Counted from the first letter of the stretch, positions 44,246 to 53,713 are shown. The stretch is DNA of 64,000 bases from Candidatus Propionivibrio dominans (GCA_016709335.1 JADJNC010000011.1:124001-188000), one strand, 5' to 3'. Translations and numbers: made by a program. The notes: generated by a model from the letters alone, not told the origin.

Positions 44246-44459
44246 GATGCTCAGGCAGTTGATGGTGGTGGCAGTTTTTTTAATTCCCGCATCGTAACGG
44301 GGAAATGGTTTCTGCGCTACGAGTTCAAGAAAACTTGAGTTCAAGGAAAGAATCTTCTGCTGTGCATCCATTTCCTGCAAGGCTTGTCTGTCGGGTGTTG
44401 TCGCCGTAAGCTGCATACTTCCCTGTCACCGTCGCTCCATTGATTCCTTGCCGATCGCC

Positions 44460-45617
44460 ATGCTCCAGACTTCAGTTGCCATTGATTCAAAACTTCCCTG
44501 GGTAGGCACCACGATATTTACCGTGATGTCCAGGCTTGCTGCCGATTGCGGTGCAATCAACCTGTCGCAGGGCTTTCCCGATTTTCAGGCCGAACCGGCA
44601 CTGTTCGAAGCAACGCTGCGTGCCATGCGCGAGGGTCGAAACCAGTACCCGCCGATGGCCGGAATGCCCGAGCTGCGTTCGGCCATCGCCGACAAGGTCG
44701 AGTCCCTGTACGGCGCGCGCTACGACACCGATCAGGAAATCACGGTGACGGCCGGCGCGACGCAGGCCATCTTCACGGCGATTGCCGCCTTTGTTCGCGG
44801 CGGGGACGAGGTGCTCGTTTTCGAACCGGTCTACGACAGTTACGTCCCGGCAATCGAAACGGTCGGTGGCAAAGCGGTTTATGCGCCACTCGATTTCCCG
44901 GATTACAAACCGGACTGGAATCAGGTGCGCGCGCTGATCTCGCCCCGCACACGAATGATCATCATCAACTCGCCGCACAACCCGACGGGCAGCCTGCTCA
45001 ATGCCGACGATCTGGCCGTGCTCGCCGAACTGACGCGTGACACCGACATCATGGTGCTGTCGGACGAAGTGTACGAGCACATCGTTTTCGACGGCGCGCG
45101 GCACGCCAGCGTCGCCAGCAATCCGGAACTCGCAGCGCGCAGCATTGTCGTGTCCTCGTTCGGCAAAACCTATCACATCACCGGCTGGAAGATTGGCTAC
45201 GTGCTGGCGGCGGCGGCACTGATGAACGAGTTTCGCAAGGTTCATCAGTTCAACGTATTCACCGTCAATACCCCATGCCAGTTGGGAATCGCCGAGTACA
45301 TGCGCGATGCCTCGCGCCATCTCGGACTGGCCGGGTTCTACCAGCACAAGCGCGACTTCTTCCGTGCGCAGATGCAGGGTTCGCGTTTTGAGCTATTGCC
45401 CTGCAGCGGTACCTATTTTCAACTGGCGCGCTATGACGCGATCTCGGATCAGCCTGACCGCGAGTTTGCCCGATGGATGACTCGCGAAGTCGGCGTGGCG
45501 GTGATTCCGGTATCGGTGTTTTATCAGAACGGGCGCGATGACCGCGTGGTGCGCTTCTGCTTTGCCAAGCAGGAATCGACGCTGGCCGCAGCCGGCGAGA
45601 AACTGCGGCGGGTTTGA
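44460..45617 (+). CDS. ybdL: Methionine aminotransferase-like PLP enzyme
   Basis: A 385-residue class I aminotransferase (TTG at 44448 would add four residues). It has INLSQGFPDFQAEPALFEAT, NQYPPMAGMPELRSAIADKV, INSPHNPTGSLL, LSDEVYEHIVFDG and the PLP-lysine SSFGKTYHITGWKIGYV, followed by HQFNVFTVNTPCQLG. This pattern fits YbdL, which prefers methionine and aromatic amino acids and can make methionine from 2-keto-4-methylthiobutyrate. Standing next to mtnA, it may close the methionine salvage route, though the DHAP shunt does not produce that keto acid. Alternatively it is kynurenine-oxoglutarate transaminase-like. Confidence 0.88.
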   Translation: MLQTSVAIDSKLPWVGTTIFTVMSRLAADCGAINLSQGFPDFQAEPALFEATLRAMREGRNQYPPMAGMPELRSAIADKVESLYGARYDTDQEITVTAGATQAIFTAIAAFVRGGDEVLVFEPVYDSYVPAIETVGGKAVYAPLDFPDYKPDWNQVRALISPRTRMIIINSPHNPTGSLLNADDLAVLAELTRDTDIMVLSDEVYEHIVFDGARHASVASNPELAARSIVVSSFGKTYHITGWKIGYVLAAAALMNEFRKVHQFNVFTVNTPCQLGIAEYMRDASRHLGLAGFYQHKRDFFRAQMQGSRFELLPCSGTYFQLARYDAISDQPDREFARWMTREVGVAVIPVSVFYQNGRDDRVVRFCFAKQESTLAAAGEKLRRV

Positions 45618-45677
45618 GACGGCTGGCTTTTCCATTAATATGCAGTCCGGAATTCAATCGTTACCAAGGAGAAGATT

Positions 45678-46103
45678 ATGAGCATGGTTCAGGAGTTCAA
45701 GGAATTTGCCATGAAAGGCAACGTCATGGATCTCGCAGTCGGCGTGATCATCGGTGGCGCATTCGGCAAGATCGTCGATTCAATTGTCGGCGATCTGATC
45801 ATGCCTTTCATTGCCTGGACGATGGGAGGCAAGCTGGATTTCTCCGGCATGTTCGTGTTGCTCGGCAAAGTCCCGGAGGGAACGGCGACGACCTACGACG
45901 CGTTAAAGAAAGCGCAGGTGCCGATGTTTGCCTACGGCAATTTCATTACCATCCTGATCAACTTCATCATCCTGGCCTTCATCATTTTCATCATGGTCAA
46001 GCAGGTCAACCGGCTCCGGAAGGAAGAGCCGCCGGCTGCGCCCGCCGAGCCGGCAGAAGACGTCCTGCTGCTGCGCGAGATTCGCGACAGCCTGAAAAAG
46101 TAG
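45678..46103 (+). CDS. mscL: Large-conductance mechanosensitive channel MscL
   Basis: A 141-residue pentameric channel that opens under high membrane tension to release osmolytes after hypo-osmotic shock. TM1 is [20 protein letters not shown], with the hydrophobic gate and the conserved [14 protein letters not shown]. The periplasmic loop follows, then TM2 ([19 protein letters not shown]), and the cytoplasmic helix bundle with [28 protein letters not shown] site precedes the ATG. Single gene. Confidence 0.96.
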   Translation: MSMVQEFKEFAMKGNVMDLAVGVIIGGAFGKIVDSIVGDLIMPFIAWTMGGKLDFSGMFVLLGKVPEGTATTYDALKKAQVPMFAYGNFITILINFIILAFIIFIMVKQVNRLRKEEPPAAPAEPAEDVLLLREIRDSLKK

Positions 46104-46166
46104 TTCGATTATTGTCAGCGTTGATTCCAAACACTCGCCACGCCTGGCGCCGGATTTCAAGCAGGT

Positions 46167-48375
46167 TCAGCGCGGGGCAATCTGGCCTAGCGCTCGCTCT
46201 GCGGCTTCATCGAAGAGAGCTGACTCGGAGACGATACGGGCGCGACCGTCACGCACTTGTTGTTCAAGCAATGATGGCGCCATGGCGACGGCATAGCCCC
46301 AGTCGGTGTTGAACAGCAGGACAGTGCCGGAAGACGCCGCTTGTCCGCAGTGGCGACCACAAAGGAGTTCCTCATCTGGCAGGTAAAAACTGATCCAGTC
46401 GCCTTCTGTCCTGGTGCTGACGCCGCTGCGCCAGGGGGAAGGAGTTTCTGCTGGCCGGCCAAGGTAGCGCACCCGTATTCCGTTCCGTTCGATGATTTGA
46501 TCTGAAGGCTCAGCCATCACGCTGGTGCTGCTCAGGGCAGCAGGCGCAATTTGTTCAGGAGCTGGCGGCTGCGCCGGGGCGCCGGGCTCGCCTGAGCGAG
46601 TGCGCAGGGCCGCAGTTTGCAGGTCGAAGCAGGCATTGAGAAAGGGGGTTCTTTCTTCCGCCGGAATCGCCAGGAGATCGAGGCCGGCGTTGATACGCCT
46701 GATCAGCGAGGGTATCAGGGAGAGCAACTGCTTCCGCTCCTCGGCGCTCTGCCTGGGCTGCACACTCCAGAGCAGCTCCTTGCTGGTGGCGTCACAATCC
46801 GTCCAGCGTGTTCCGGTGGTGCCGCCATCAAGATGTGCGCATTGCATGACACGCAGCCAGTACTCCGAAAGAAAACGCCTGATTGCCGGTTCGGCGGTAT
46901 GGCTGATCGCTTCAATCAGCCAGGCCTGTGCCACTGACCGGGACGCTGCGCGGGCTTCGTGCTCAAGAACGAGTTGCACATAGGGCTGGGCATTGGCCTG
47001 GATCGACTGATCACGTTCCTCGATCAGTGCGTCGAGTTCTTCGAGATGCGCGGATAGTTCACCATCGCCTGTTTCAAGTGACGACCTGACGGCATCGGCG
47101 ACTTTCCCGAGGCTGACGCATACCGGGTGATCACGTCCGGTATCCTGCGCCAGTCCGATGGCAGCCCGTGCCATGCGGTTGACCAGCCGTCGCGCCGGGT
47201 GTTGCGTATCGGCAAAGAACGAAGGGTCGAGGATGGCCAGCTTGAGCAGCGGGATCTGCAGGCGACCGATGGCGGCCTTGACGGCATCGGGAAGATCGGA
47301 TGCCGCGAAGATGGACTCGAAAATGAGCGAGAGCGTGTCGAGTGCGATGGCGGCGGGCTTGCCCAGCGGCACATCGAGGTCTTTCGATCTGAGCGCGCGC
47401 AGTGCCGGTTGACCGCCCGATTCCATTGGCGCAAGGCTTGACAGGCCGGACACTTGTTGCTGCTCAAGCGCGTGCAGACGTTCCATCAGGTGGTTCAGCA
47501 TCACCAGGGTCGAAGCGTTGAATACGCTATTTCCCGCACTGCCGGCGGGGTTGACGTTGCCGCTCAGAAACCCGGCAGGGAAAATGTCTTCGGCAGCGAA
47601 CTGCTGGCGCATGGCCTGCTGCAATGTCGCGAGTGCATTTGATCCGGGCTGTCCGCCTGCGCCCCCCGAACTTCCACCTCCCGCACCCCCCCCTCCCGAA
47701 CCGCCGCCACCCGAACGCCGCCACCGGCCCGGCCCCCCCCCCCACCACCACCCACCCACCGCCGCCACCCGAGCTACTGCCTTGATGGATGACCTGGACT
47801 GGTGCCGGTTCTACGCGGTGACTTTCGAGCAGCCCGTTAAGTTCCGTATAGACGTCGGGCAGTCGCGCCTGCAGATCCTCTTCCAGGCGAACAAGTAAAT
47901 CAAGGTTTTGATCGAGGCTATTGCCGCTCTCCCGGCAGATCGCCCAAAGGCCACGGCAGATGGGTTCCAGCCCCAGCGGATTGTCTTCTGCGGCCATTTT
48001 CGGTCGCTGCAGCAAGGCCATGTAGCGCAACTGGACTCGCCATGACTCAATGCGATCATTGCTTTTCAGGCGATTGGCAATGTCCGCGATGCGGATTTCC
48101 AGATCGAGCTCGTCATTGCCCACCAGAGTGATGCGCGAGGCCGTCAGTCCGGCAGTCTGTCCGAATCCGTCCTGTTGAGCTGATGAGGCCAGTTCGTCAT
48201 GCGCTGTGCCGATCTCGCTGGTAAAGGCTTCAATGACTTTTGGCGACGAAATACCCGACAGTCTGGCAATTTCCGCGAGCCGTCTCTGGAACAGCTCCCG
48301 GCAGTCGCGCAGGACGAAAAAAGAGTCTTCGTGACCGTGTTGCGCACGGGTCGGGGTGCCGGTCAGTTCAGGCAT
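46167..48375 (-). pseudogene. DUF1631 family protein, frame broken at a G11 (C11 on plus) tract
   Basis: The N-terminal part (48375 down to about 47740) reads FFVLRDCRELFQRRLAEIA and LARLPDVYTELNGLLESH-like helical sequence. It enters a glycine-rich linker encoded by a homopolymer of eleven G on the coding strand (47733-47743 on plus). The remaining 500 codons to 46167 continue in another frame (QQFAAEDIFPAGFLS, LSLIPSLIRRINAGLDLLAI). Joined, the product would be about 735 residues, typical for DUF1631, whose function is unknown. The break could be sequencing error, a true mutation, or a phase-variable tract. A GTG at 48384 is an alternative start. Confidence 0.8.
47733..47743. repeat. Homopolymer C11 (G11 on coding strand)
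   Basis: An eleven-base homopolymer inside the glycine-linker codons of the DUF1631 gene, within a longer G/T-rich tract. Tract length decides the reading frame of the downstream two thirds of the gene. Confidence 0.85.
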
Positions 48376-48530
48376 TTGCTGCACCCGAAAAAACGGGCAG
48401 GCCGCGGCAGATTGCCGGAGCGACCTGACCCTCGCTCGGTGCTGAACTCCTGTCCTTGCTCATGCTGACTCGTTATCTCCCTGGAGAAGAATGAAAACAA
48501 GGTGGCAATCCTGGCACTGCCTTGGGGGAC

Positions 48531-48908
48531 TCAATTCTTGTCGCTTGCTTTCTTGCCGGGCTTTGCACCCGTAGCGGATTCATCGGGGCCTGGAGTCTTT
48601 CTCCGGGTGCCTGGTGCCGATGCGGGTGGCAGTTGCGGTTCGATGGTTTCCATCTTGTTGTCGCGCATGTAGGCATCCATGTCGCGCCAGCCTTCGTAGA
48701 TGGGCGCCTTGGGCAACCACGAGTAGATTGAATAACAGTCCTCGATGGCTCGCCCGGACTGGCGGCAGGCACCGCCGACGGCCTTGGCTTCCGCATCGGT
48801 GCGCGCCGCTTTGGCGATCGGGTCTTCGATTCCCATTTGCTGCTGGATCATGTCGCAGCCGGCCAGACTGAGTAACAGTGTGGCGGCGATCAAGTCCTTT
48901 CGCAGCAT
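48531..48908 (-). CDS. Hypothetical lipoprotein
   Basis: A 125-residue protein from ATG 48908 with a lipoprotein signal LLLSLAGC (Cys about residue 18). An earlier in-frame start at 48935 would place nine polar residues before the signal and is less likely. The mature part has two further Cys (GGACRQSGRAIEDCYSIYSW) that could form a disulfide, and a charged tail rich in Pro/Lys. No family was recognised beyond a small conserved betaproteobacterial lipoprotein. It lies upstream of the DUF1631 gene on the same strand. Confidence 0.75.
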   Translation of the reverse strand: MLRKDLIAATLLLSLAGCDMIQQQMGIEDPIAKAARTDAEAKAVGGACRQSGRAIEDCYSIYSWLPKAPIYEGWRDMDAYMRDNKMETIEPQLPPASAPGTRRKTPGPDESATGAKPGKKASDKN

Positions 48909-48935
48909 GCTCCCTGGCTTGTCCGGCACGGTCAT

Positions 48936-49343
48936 CCCTGACTATTGGTTTGCATAAAGTGACATTCTAACCATAAATGGCTATTTATCGATCAGGCACA
49001 TTCCTCATCGAGGACTGAACTGTGCGCCTTTGCACTTAGGAACAGCTACAAACCAACTTCCACTTTTCTTGCATTTGAAATTCGAATTCGGTAGCTACAG
49101 GGAACACATCGTAGGTCGGGTTAGCGTAGCGTCCCCCAGGAGGATTTGCTTCGCAGCATAACCCGACGGCAATGCATTCCACATCCGACGATTGTCGGGT
49201 TACGCTGCGCAACCCGACCTACTGGAGTGCTTCCGCCGTGTTCAGTACTTCCCCAGCACCCCCTGGTTTTGATGATTTCTTTCTCCCGTATAGCGCTTCA
49301 GCCACTATAATTTACGCTCCCCAGTCACCAGCAAGGAAACACC
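48936..49343. other. Intergenic region with palindromic repeat copy 3
   Basis: No gene was recognised. An AT-rich part (48950-49100) contains possible promoters for the divergent lipoprotein and ugpB genes. It is followed by the TAGGTCGGGTTA-ended repeat at 49112-49221. Confidence 0.5.
49112..49221. repeat. TAGGTCGGGTTA-ended palindromic repeat, copy 3
   Basis: A 110-bp element starting TAGGTCGGGTTAGCGTAGCG and ending GCGCAACCCGACCTA. It has inner TAACCCGAC and GTCGGGTTA words. The ends match copies 1 and 2, but the middle differs, so it is a more distant member of the family. Confidence 0.8.
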
Positions 49344-50640
49344 ATGCATTTTTCCAGAATTTTCATCGTTATGGCGGGCCTTTCCCTCGCCACTTCGGTC
49401 AGTGCCGCTCCGGCCAGTACTGCCCCGGCTCAAGCCGCATCGCCTGTGCAGATTGAATTTTCGCATCAGCTCGACGAAGAGCGGGCGGCGCGCCTCGAAC
49501 CACTGATCGAGCGCTTCAATGGTCAGCAGAAGGAGGTTCAGGTCAGGATTGTGCGTCGCGTCGAAGGCGAAGCGCCAAAGCAGATCAATCTCGTCACGCG
49601 CGAAGAACATTCCCGTTTCGTTGCCAACAAGGCGAAGTTCAAACCGCTGAATGAAGTCATGCTTGAAGCCAGGCAGCCCTTCGATTCGAGCAAGCTTTCC
49701 CCCGAGTTGCGTGATGCCGAGACCAATGCCAAGGGGCAGCTTATTGCGCTGCCGGTCGCCTTCTCGACGCCGGTGCTTTACTTCAACAAAGCCGCTTTCC
49801 GCAAAGCCGGCCTTAATCCCGAAACCCCCCCGAAGACCTGGTTCGAGACGCAGCAGGCCGCCGGCAAGCTTGCTGATTCGGGTAGCCGCTGCCCGTTCAC
49901 CACCTCCTGGCCAGCCTGGGTACAAATCGACAATCTGAGTGCCTGGAACGGTGCCGAGGTGAACGATGCCAAAGGCAATCTGGCGTTCAACGGGCTTGCC
50001 CAGGTCAAACACGTCGCCATGCTGGCGACCTGGTACAAGAGCAAGTACTTCATCTATTTTGGTCGTCGCGACGAGGCCGATCGCCGTTTTGCCGACGGCG
50101 AATGCGCCATGTTGACAGGGTCTTCCGCGCTGTTCGCCAACTTGTCCGATAAAAAATCGCTGGAGGTAGGGGTTTCCGCACTGCCCTATCATGACGATGT
50201 TCGCGGCGCACCAAAGAACACGCTGGCCGACGGTGCCTCGCTGTGGATCGCCGCCGACATGAAGCCGGCTGAAACGAAAGGCGTGGCAAAATTCATCAAT
50301 TATGTCCTCAGTCCGGAAGTTCAGATCGAGGTTGACGGTTGCTGGCGGCTTCCTGCCGATGACTCCGGTGGCGCGTGCGGCAGCCGACAGCAAACTGCTG
50401 AAAGCCGATCTGGCCGGGCTGCAGGTTGCCTATGCGCAGCTTCAGGGCAGGACCTCTGCACCGCTCATTCGTGTGTCGCAGATCGAACCGGTACGCATCA
50501 TCGTCGACGAAGAACTCGAATCCGTCTGGGCCGGCAAGAAACCGGCCAAGGAAGCGCTGGATAATGCCGTTCAGCGCGGCAATGCCGTACTGCAGGCGGC
50601 AGCTCCGGCGGCGGCAGCCAAGGCCAAGCGCGGCAAGTAG
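49344..50640 (+). pseudogene. ugpB: UgpB-like sn-glycerol-3-phosphate-binding protein, frameshifted near its end
   Basis: An extracellular solute-binding protein family 1 member with signal peptide (FIVMAGLSLATSVSA). The body fits UgpB: NGQQKEVQVRIVRR, QLIALPVAFSTPVLYFNK, GSRCPFTTSWPAWVQIDNLS, AMLTGSSALFANLS, and LPYHDDVRGAPKNTLADGAS. Near 50325-50335 the frame shifts. The first frame continues with unrelated residues to 50564, while the second gives LTVAGGFLPMTPVARAAADS and runs to 50640. Restored, the length is about 431. No ugpA, ugpE or ugpC permease genes follow; ugpQ comes next instead. Confidence 0.82.
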
Positions 50641-51383
50641 TGATTCGACCGGCGCCCGAGTGGCCGCTCCCGAGCGTCTTTGCACACCGCTGCGGCGGTG
50701 CGCTGGCGCCGGAGAATACCCTGGCCGGACTGCGCATCGCCGCCTCAATGGGCGTTCAGGCCGTCGAGTTCGATGTCATGCTCTCGGCCGACGGCTCGCC
50801 CTGGCTGATTCACGACGAAACGCTGGAACGCACGACGAATGGTCGTGGTCGCGTGTGCGATACACCGGACCGGGTGCTGCACAGTCTTGATGCCGGCGGC
50901 TACCAGCATCGCGCTTTTGCCGGCGAGCCTTTGCCAACGCTGGAGGCGGCAGCGGCCTGCTGCCGCGAACTCGGCCTCATGGCCAATATTGAAATCAAGC
51001 CGGCCAGCGGATTTGAGGCGCTCACCGGCGAAGTCGTCACCCGGCGCATTCTGGAGCTTTGGCAGGGCGCGCCTTTGCCCCTCGTTTCCTCGTTCTCGCA
51101 GATTGCGCTGGAAACGGCACGCCGCCTTGCCCCCAAGTTGCCGATCGGATACCTGTGCGTGCGAGTGCCTGCCGACTGGCTGCGCCGGCTTGATTCACTC
51201 GCTGCATTCAGCCTGCATTGCGCGGCCAGCGAACTGGATGATTCAATCCGTGATGCTGCCAATGCCGTTGGAATCCCCGTGCTGTGCTATACCGTCAATG
51301 ACAGACAGCTTGCGGCGTCGCTGTTCGAACGCGGTGTGACATCGGTGTTCAGTGACCGGATTGACCTCCTGACCCGTATGTAA
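50640..51383 (+). CDS. ugpQ: Glycerophosphodiester phosphodiesterase
   Basis: A 247-residue GDPD-family enzyme cleaving glycerophosphodiesters to glycerol-3-phosphate and an alcohol. Active-site motifs are FAHRCGGALAPENTLAG (the usual HRG has Cys in place of Gly), EFDVMLSADG, WLIHDETLERTTNG and ANIEIKP. No signal peptide, so cytosolic. The GTG start shares one base with the ugpB stop, which couples the two. In Enterobacteria ugpQ closes the ugpBAECQ operon; here the three permease genes are missing. Confidence 0.92.
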   Translation: MIRPAPEWPLPSVFAHRCGGALAPENTLAGLRIAASMGVQAVEFDVMLSADGSPWLIHDETLERTTNGRGRVCDTPDRVLHSLDAGGYQHRAFAGEPLPTLEAAAACCRELGLMANIEIKPASGFEALTGEVVTRRILELWQGAPLPLVSSFSQIALETARRLAPKLPIGYLCVRVPADWLRRLDSLAAFSLHCAASELDDSIRDAANAVGIPVLCYTVNDRQLAASLFERGVTSVFSDRIDLLTRM

Positions 51384-51506
51384 AACTTCATTGCTGGCTT
51401 ACGAGTTGTTACAACATCGCTGTCAATGATTGGCGATGCTGTGCGTTAATCGATGCGTGGGATGTCCCATGCCAATAATCGCAAACAGACAATGGAGATC
51501 AAAATC

Positions 51507-51872
51507 ATGAAACTGCTCAAGAACACAATCATCGCCCTGATGCTGACAGCACCGCTGGCGGCTTTTGCCCAATCAACGGCTACACCGAAATTCGATCAGC
51601 GCCAGGCCAATCAGGAGCGGCGTATCGATCAGGGGGTGCAGTCCGGCGCGCTCACGCCGAAGGAAACCGGGCGCCTCGAAAAAGGACAGGATCACCTGCA
51701 GACGATGGAAGACAAGGCCAAGTCCGACGGCCAGGTGACGAAGCAGGAGCGTGCAAAACTTCAGCACGCAGAAAACAGGCAGAGCGAGAGAATTTATCGG
51801 CAGAAGCATGATCGCCAGCACGATTACAATCACAACGGCCAGGTCGATCATCCGCGTCATGCGAGCCGCTGA
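51507..51872 (+). CDS. Small exported protein, unknown function
   Basis: A 121-residue protein. The start at 51507 follows GGAG by nine bases and opens a signal peptide (KLLKNTIIALMLTAPLAAFA). The mature part is hydrophilic and helical: DQRQANQERRIDQGVQSG and LTPKETGRLEKGQDHLQTM, with a His/Asn/Arg-rich tail. The QxNQxxRIxQGxxSGxLT pattern is common in small periplasmic proteins of proteobacteria, but I know no function. A strong terminator follows at 51898. Confidence 0.8.
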   Translation: MKLLKNTIIALMLTAPLAAFAQSTATPKFDQRQANQERRIDQGVQSGALTPKETGRLEKGQDHLQTMEDKAKSDGQVTKQERAKLQHAENRQSERIYRQKHDRQHDYNHNGQVDHPRHASR

Positions 51873-51897
51873 ACAAGTTTTCCGGATTGTTTCAGAG

Positions 51898-51920
51898 AAC
51901 CCGCTGCGGCGGGTTTTTTT
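51898..51920 (+). terminator. Rho-independent terminator
   Basis: AACCCGC TGCG GCGGGTT forms a 7-bp stem with a four-base loop, followed immediately by a run of T residues. It lies 26 bases after the stop of the small exported protein gene. Confidence 0.9.
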
Positions 51921-51986
51921 CTGGGTGCGCCAGGAGGAACAGAGTGAACCTTGAATCCGCAGTTCAGCGTGATGCCCATATCACAA

Positions 51987-52073
51987 GCCCTCATCCCCGG
52001 CCCTCCCGCAGAGATCCCGCAGGGAGAATGGTGCAAACCCCCTCTCCCGCGGAAGATGGCCGGGGTGAGGGCC
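51987..52073. repeat. CCCTCATCCCCGGCC inverted repeat
   Basis: GCCCTCATCCCCGGCC (51987-52002) is complementary to GGCCGGGGTGAGGGC (about 52058-52072), with inner CCCGCAGAGA / CTCCCGCGG words. A shorter relative lies at 6681-6720. Confidence 0.65.
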
Positions 52074-52289
52074 CGACACGCGTCAAACCTGGTGTTGCGG
52101 CGGTCGCGCTTGACTGCGGTTTCTGGATTGAACGGCTTCCTGCTCAAGGAGAAGGAAGCAAAGGCATTCGAGCGAGAATCTGCCGGACCCGGCAGCACAA
52201 CTCGCAAATTTTTCTTTTCAAAGACAGAGCCAGGGTGCGATACTTTGCTCCATGCCTTCCAAAAAGGTAAATATGTTCTAGAAACGCAT

Positions 52290-52475
52290 CGTTATTCCGG
52301 CGCAGGCCGGAATCAGATTTGTACATCTGGTCAAGATGTTAGTAAAACTGTTTTGATGAACGAATGAACGAATGAACAAACTGGATTCCGGGTCAAGCCC
52401 GGAATGAGCGCGAAGCCTGGCCTAGGGCCACGGTAATTCAATGAGTAGCGTTAGAAAAAATTCACCCCATGCCTT
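52290..52475. repeat. Compound ATTCCGG repeat, copy D
   Basis: The left hairpin ATTCCGGCGCAGGCCGGAAT is near 52292-52311. The spacer includes a GAACGAATGAACGAATGAAC tandem. The right arm GGATTCCGGG TCAAG CCCGGAAT is near 52383-52407, followed by the tail GAGCGCGAAGCCTGGCC and AATTCAATGAGTAGCGTTAG. It lies just upstream of the META-domain gene. Confidence 0.8.
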
Positions 52476-52552
52476 TCGGTTATCGATTATTCCGGCATCC
52501 CGCAGCACAGGTACAATACTCCATTCAATTTTTCAGGAAAACGAGGCGAAAC

Positions 52553-53647
52553 ATGTTAAAGACATGCGTACGGACACTTTTCCTGATGGCGCCTGCATTG
52601 GCAGCTGTTGCTGCTTTTGCCGCAGAGCCGCAGTTGATCTGTTTTGGCAATGAGCCCTCGTGGGGCCTGCAATTCAGCGAGGGAGGACGGGCACAACTGC
52701 TGCTGCCGGAGCAAAAGCCGCTCGACTACCGGGGTCGCGAGACGCGCCTCGATGCCTTAAAAGAGCGGGCATGGCGAGGCAAACCCGCTTCCGGCAAAGG
52801 CGGTGAACTGGTCGCCTTTCTTCGCGAGTCGACGTGCAGTGACGGCAAGTCGGACAACAGGCATCCGCTGACGGCGCGGGTTTCGCTGCCCGACGCAAGG
52901 CTGCTCGTGGGATGCTGTCGTATCCCGTCCAATGCAAATACGCCCGTGCCACTCGCTTTTGAAGGGCCATCATGGCAGCTTGCCGCCCGCGGTACTCAGG
53001 GCGCAGGCGTGGGCGCTAGTGAAAAACGAGCTGTGACAGCGCGTTTTGAGGGTGGCCGTGTCAGCGGTTTCTCGGGCTGCAACCGGTTCATGGGTTCTTA
53101 CACCATAGATCGCGCCAGCGTGCTTATCGGCCCGCTGGCGGGAACCATGATGGCCTGCCCCGAACCCCAGATGGCGATCGAGAAAGCCTTCCTCGGCGCA
53201 TTGACCGGCACCCTGCGCTATGCAATCAGCGGTGACCAACTGACATTGACACCTGCTGCAGGAGCGCCGCTGGTTTTTCAGGCGGAGCCTGCACCAACGC
53301 TGCAGGGCGTCACCTGGAGCGTTACCGGTTTCAACAACGGTCGGCAAGCGGTCGTCGGTCCCCTGCTGGGAACTGAATTGACCCTGACTTTTGACCAGGG
53401 CCGGGTTTACGGTAGCAGCGGCTGCAACACCTACCGCGCGGCCTACACCAGCGAGGGAAACCGTCTGGCCATTGGCCCCGTAGCCAGCACGCGCAAGGCC
53501 TGCTCTGTGGAAGGCGTGATGCAGCAGGAGCGCGAGTTTCTGGCAGCGCTCGAGACCGTCAAGCTGTGGGCCATTAGCGGTGGCCTGCTCGATATACACC
53601 GTGCCGATGGCGAACGGGTATTGAACGCCATCAAGGCCGCCCGGTAA
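52553..53647 (+). CDS. Exported protein with two META domains
   Basis: A 364-residue protein from ATG 52553 (after GAGGCG), with signal peptide MLKTCVRTLFLMAPALAAVA and cleavage near AFAA. An N-terminal COG3650-like region follows (ICFGNEPSWGLQFSEGG). Two META/HslJ-like domains come next: the first near 160-245 (RVSGFSGCNRFMGSYTID, GTMMACPEPQM), the second near 250-350 (RVYGSSGCNTYRAAYTSEGN, STRKACS). META domains are found in heat-shock/adhesion-related outer-membrane and periplasmic proteins. Cys pairs recur in each domain. Single gene. Confidence 0.88.
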   Translation: MLKTCVRTLFLMAPALAAVAAFAAEPQLICFGNEPSWGLQFSEGGRAQLLLPEQKPLDYRGRETRLDALKERAWRGKPASGKGGELVAFLRESTCSDGKSDNRHPLTARVSLPDARLLVGCCRIPSNANTPVPLAFEGPSWQLAARGTQGAGVGASEKRAVTARFEGGRVSGFSGCNRFMGSYTIDRASVLIGPLAGTMMACPEPQMAIEKAFLGALTGTLRYAISGDQLTLTPAAGAPLVFQAEPAPTLQGVTWSVTGFNNGRQAVVGPLLGTELTLTFDQGRVYGSSGCNTYRAAYTSEGNRLAIGPVASTRKACSVEGVMQQEREFLAALETVKLWAISGGLLDIHRADGERVLNAIKAAR

Positions 53648-53713
53648 AAATGAGGGTGTAATATGCGCTTGGTCGGGCGCTGCAAAACATGAACGCATGA
53701 CAATGGCTCGCAT

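Larger units (their letters stand above)
51921..52552. other. Intergenic region with two repeats
   Basis: No gene was recognised. It holds a long inverted repeat of the CCCTC/GAGGG type (51987-52073) and compound repeat copy D (about 52290-52475). The promoter of the META-domain gene should lie near 52490-52540. Confidence 0.5.
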
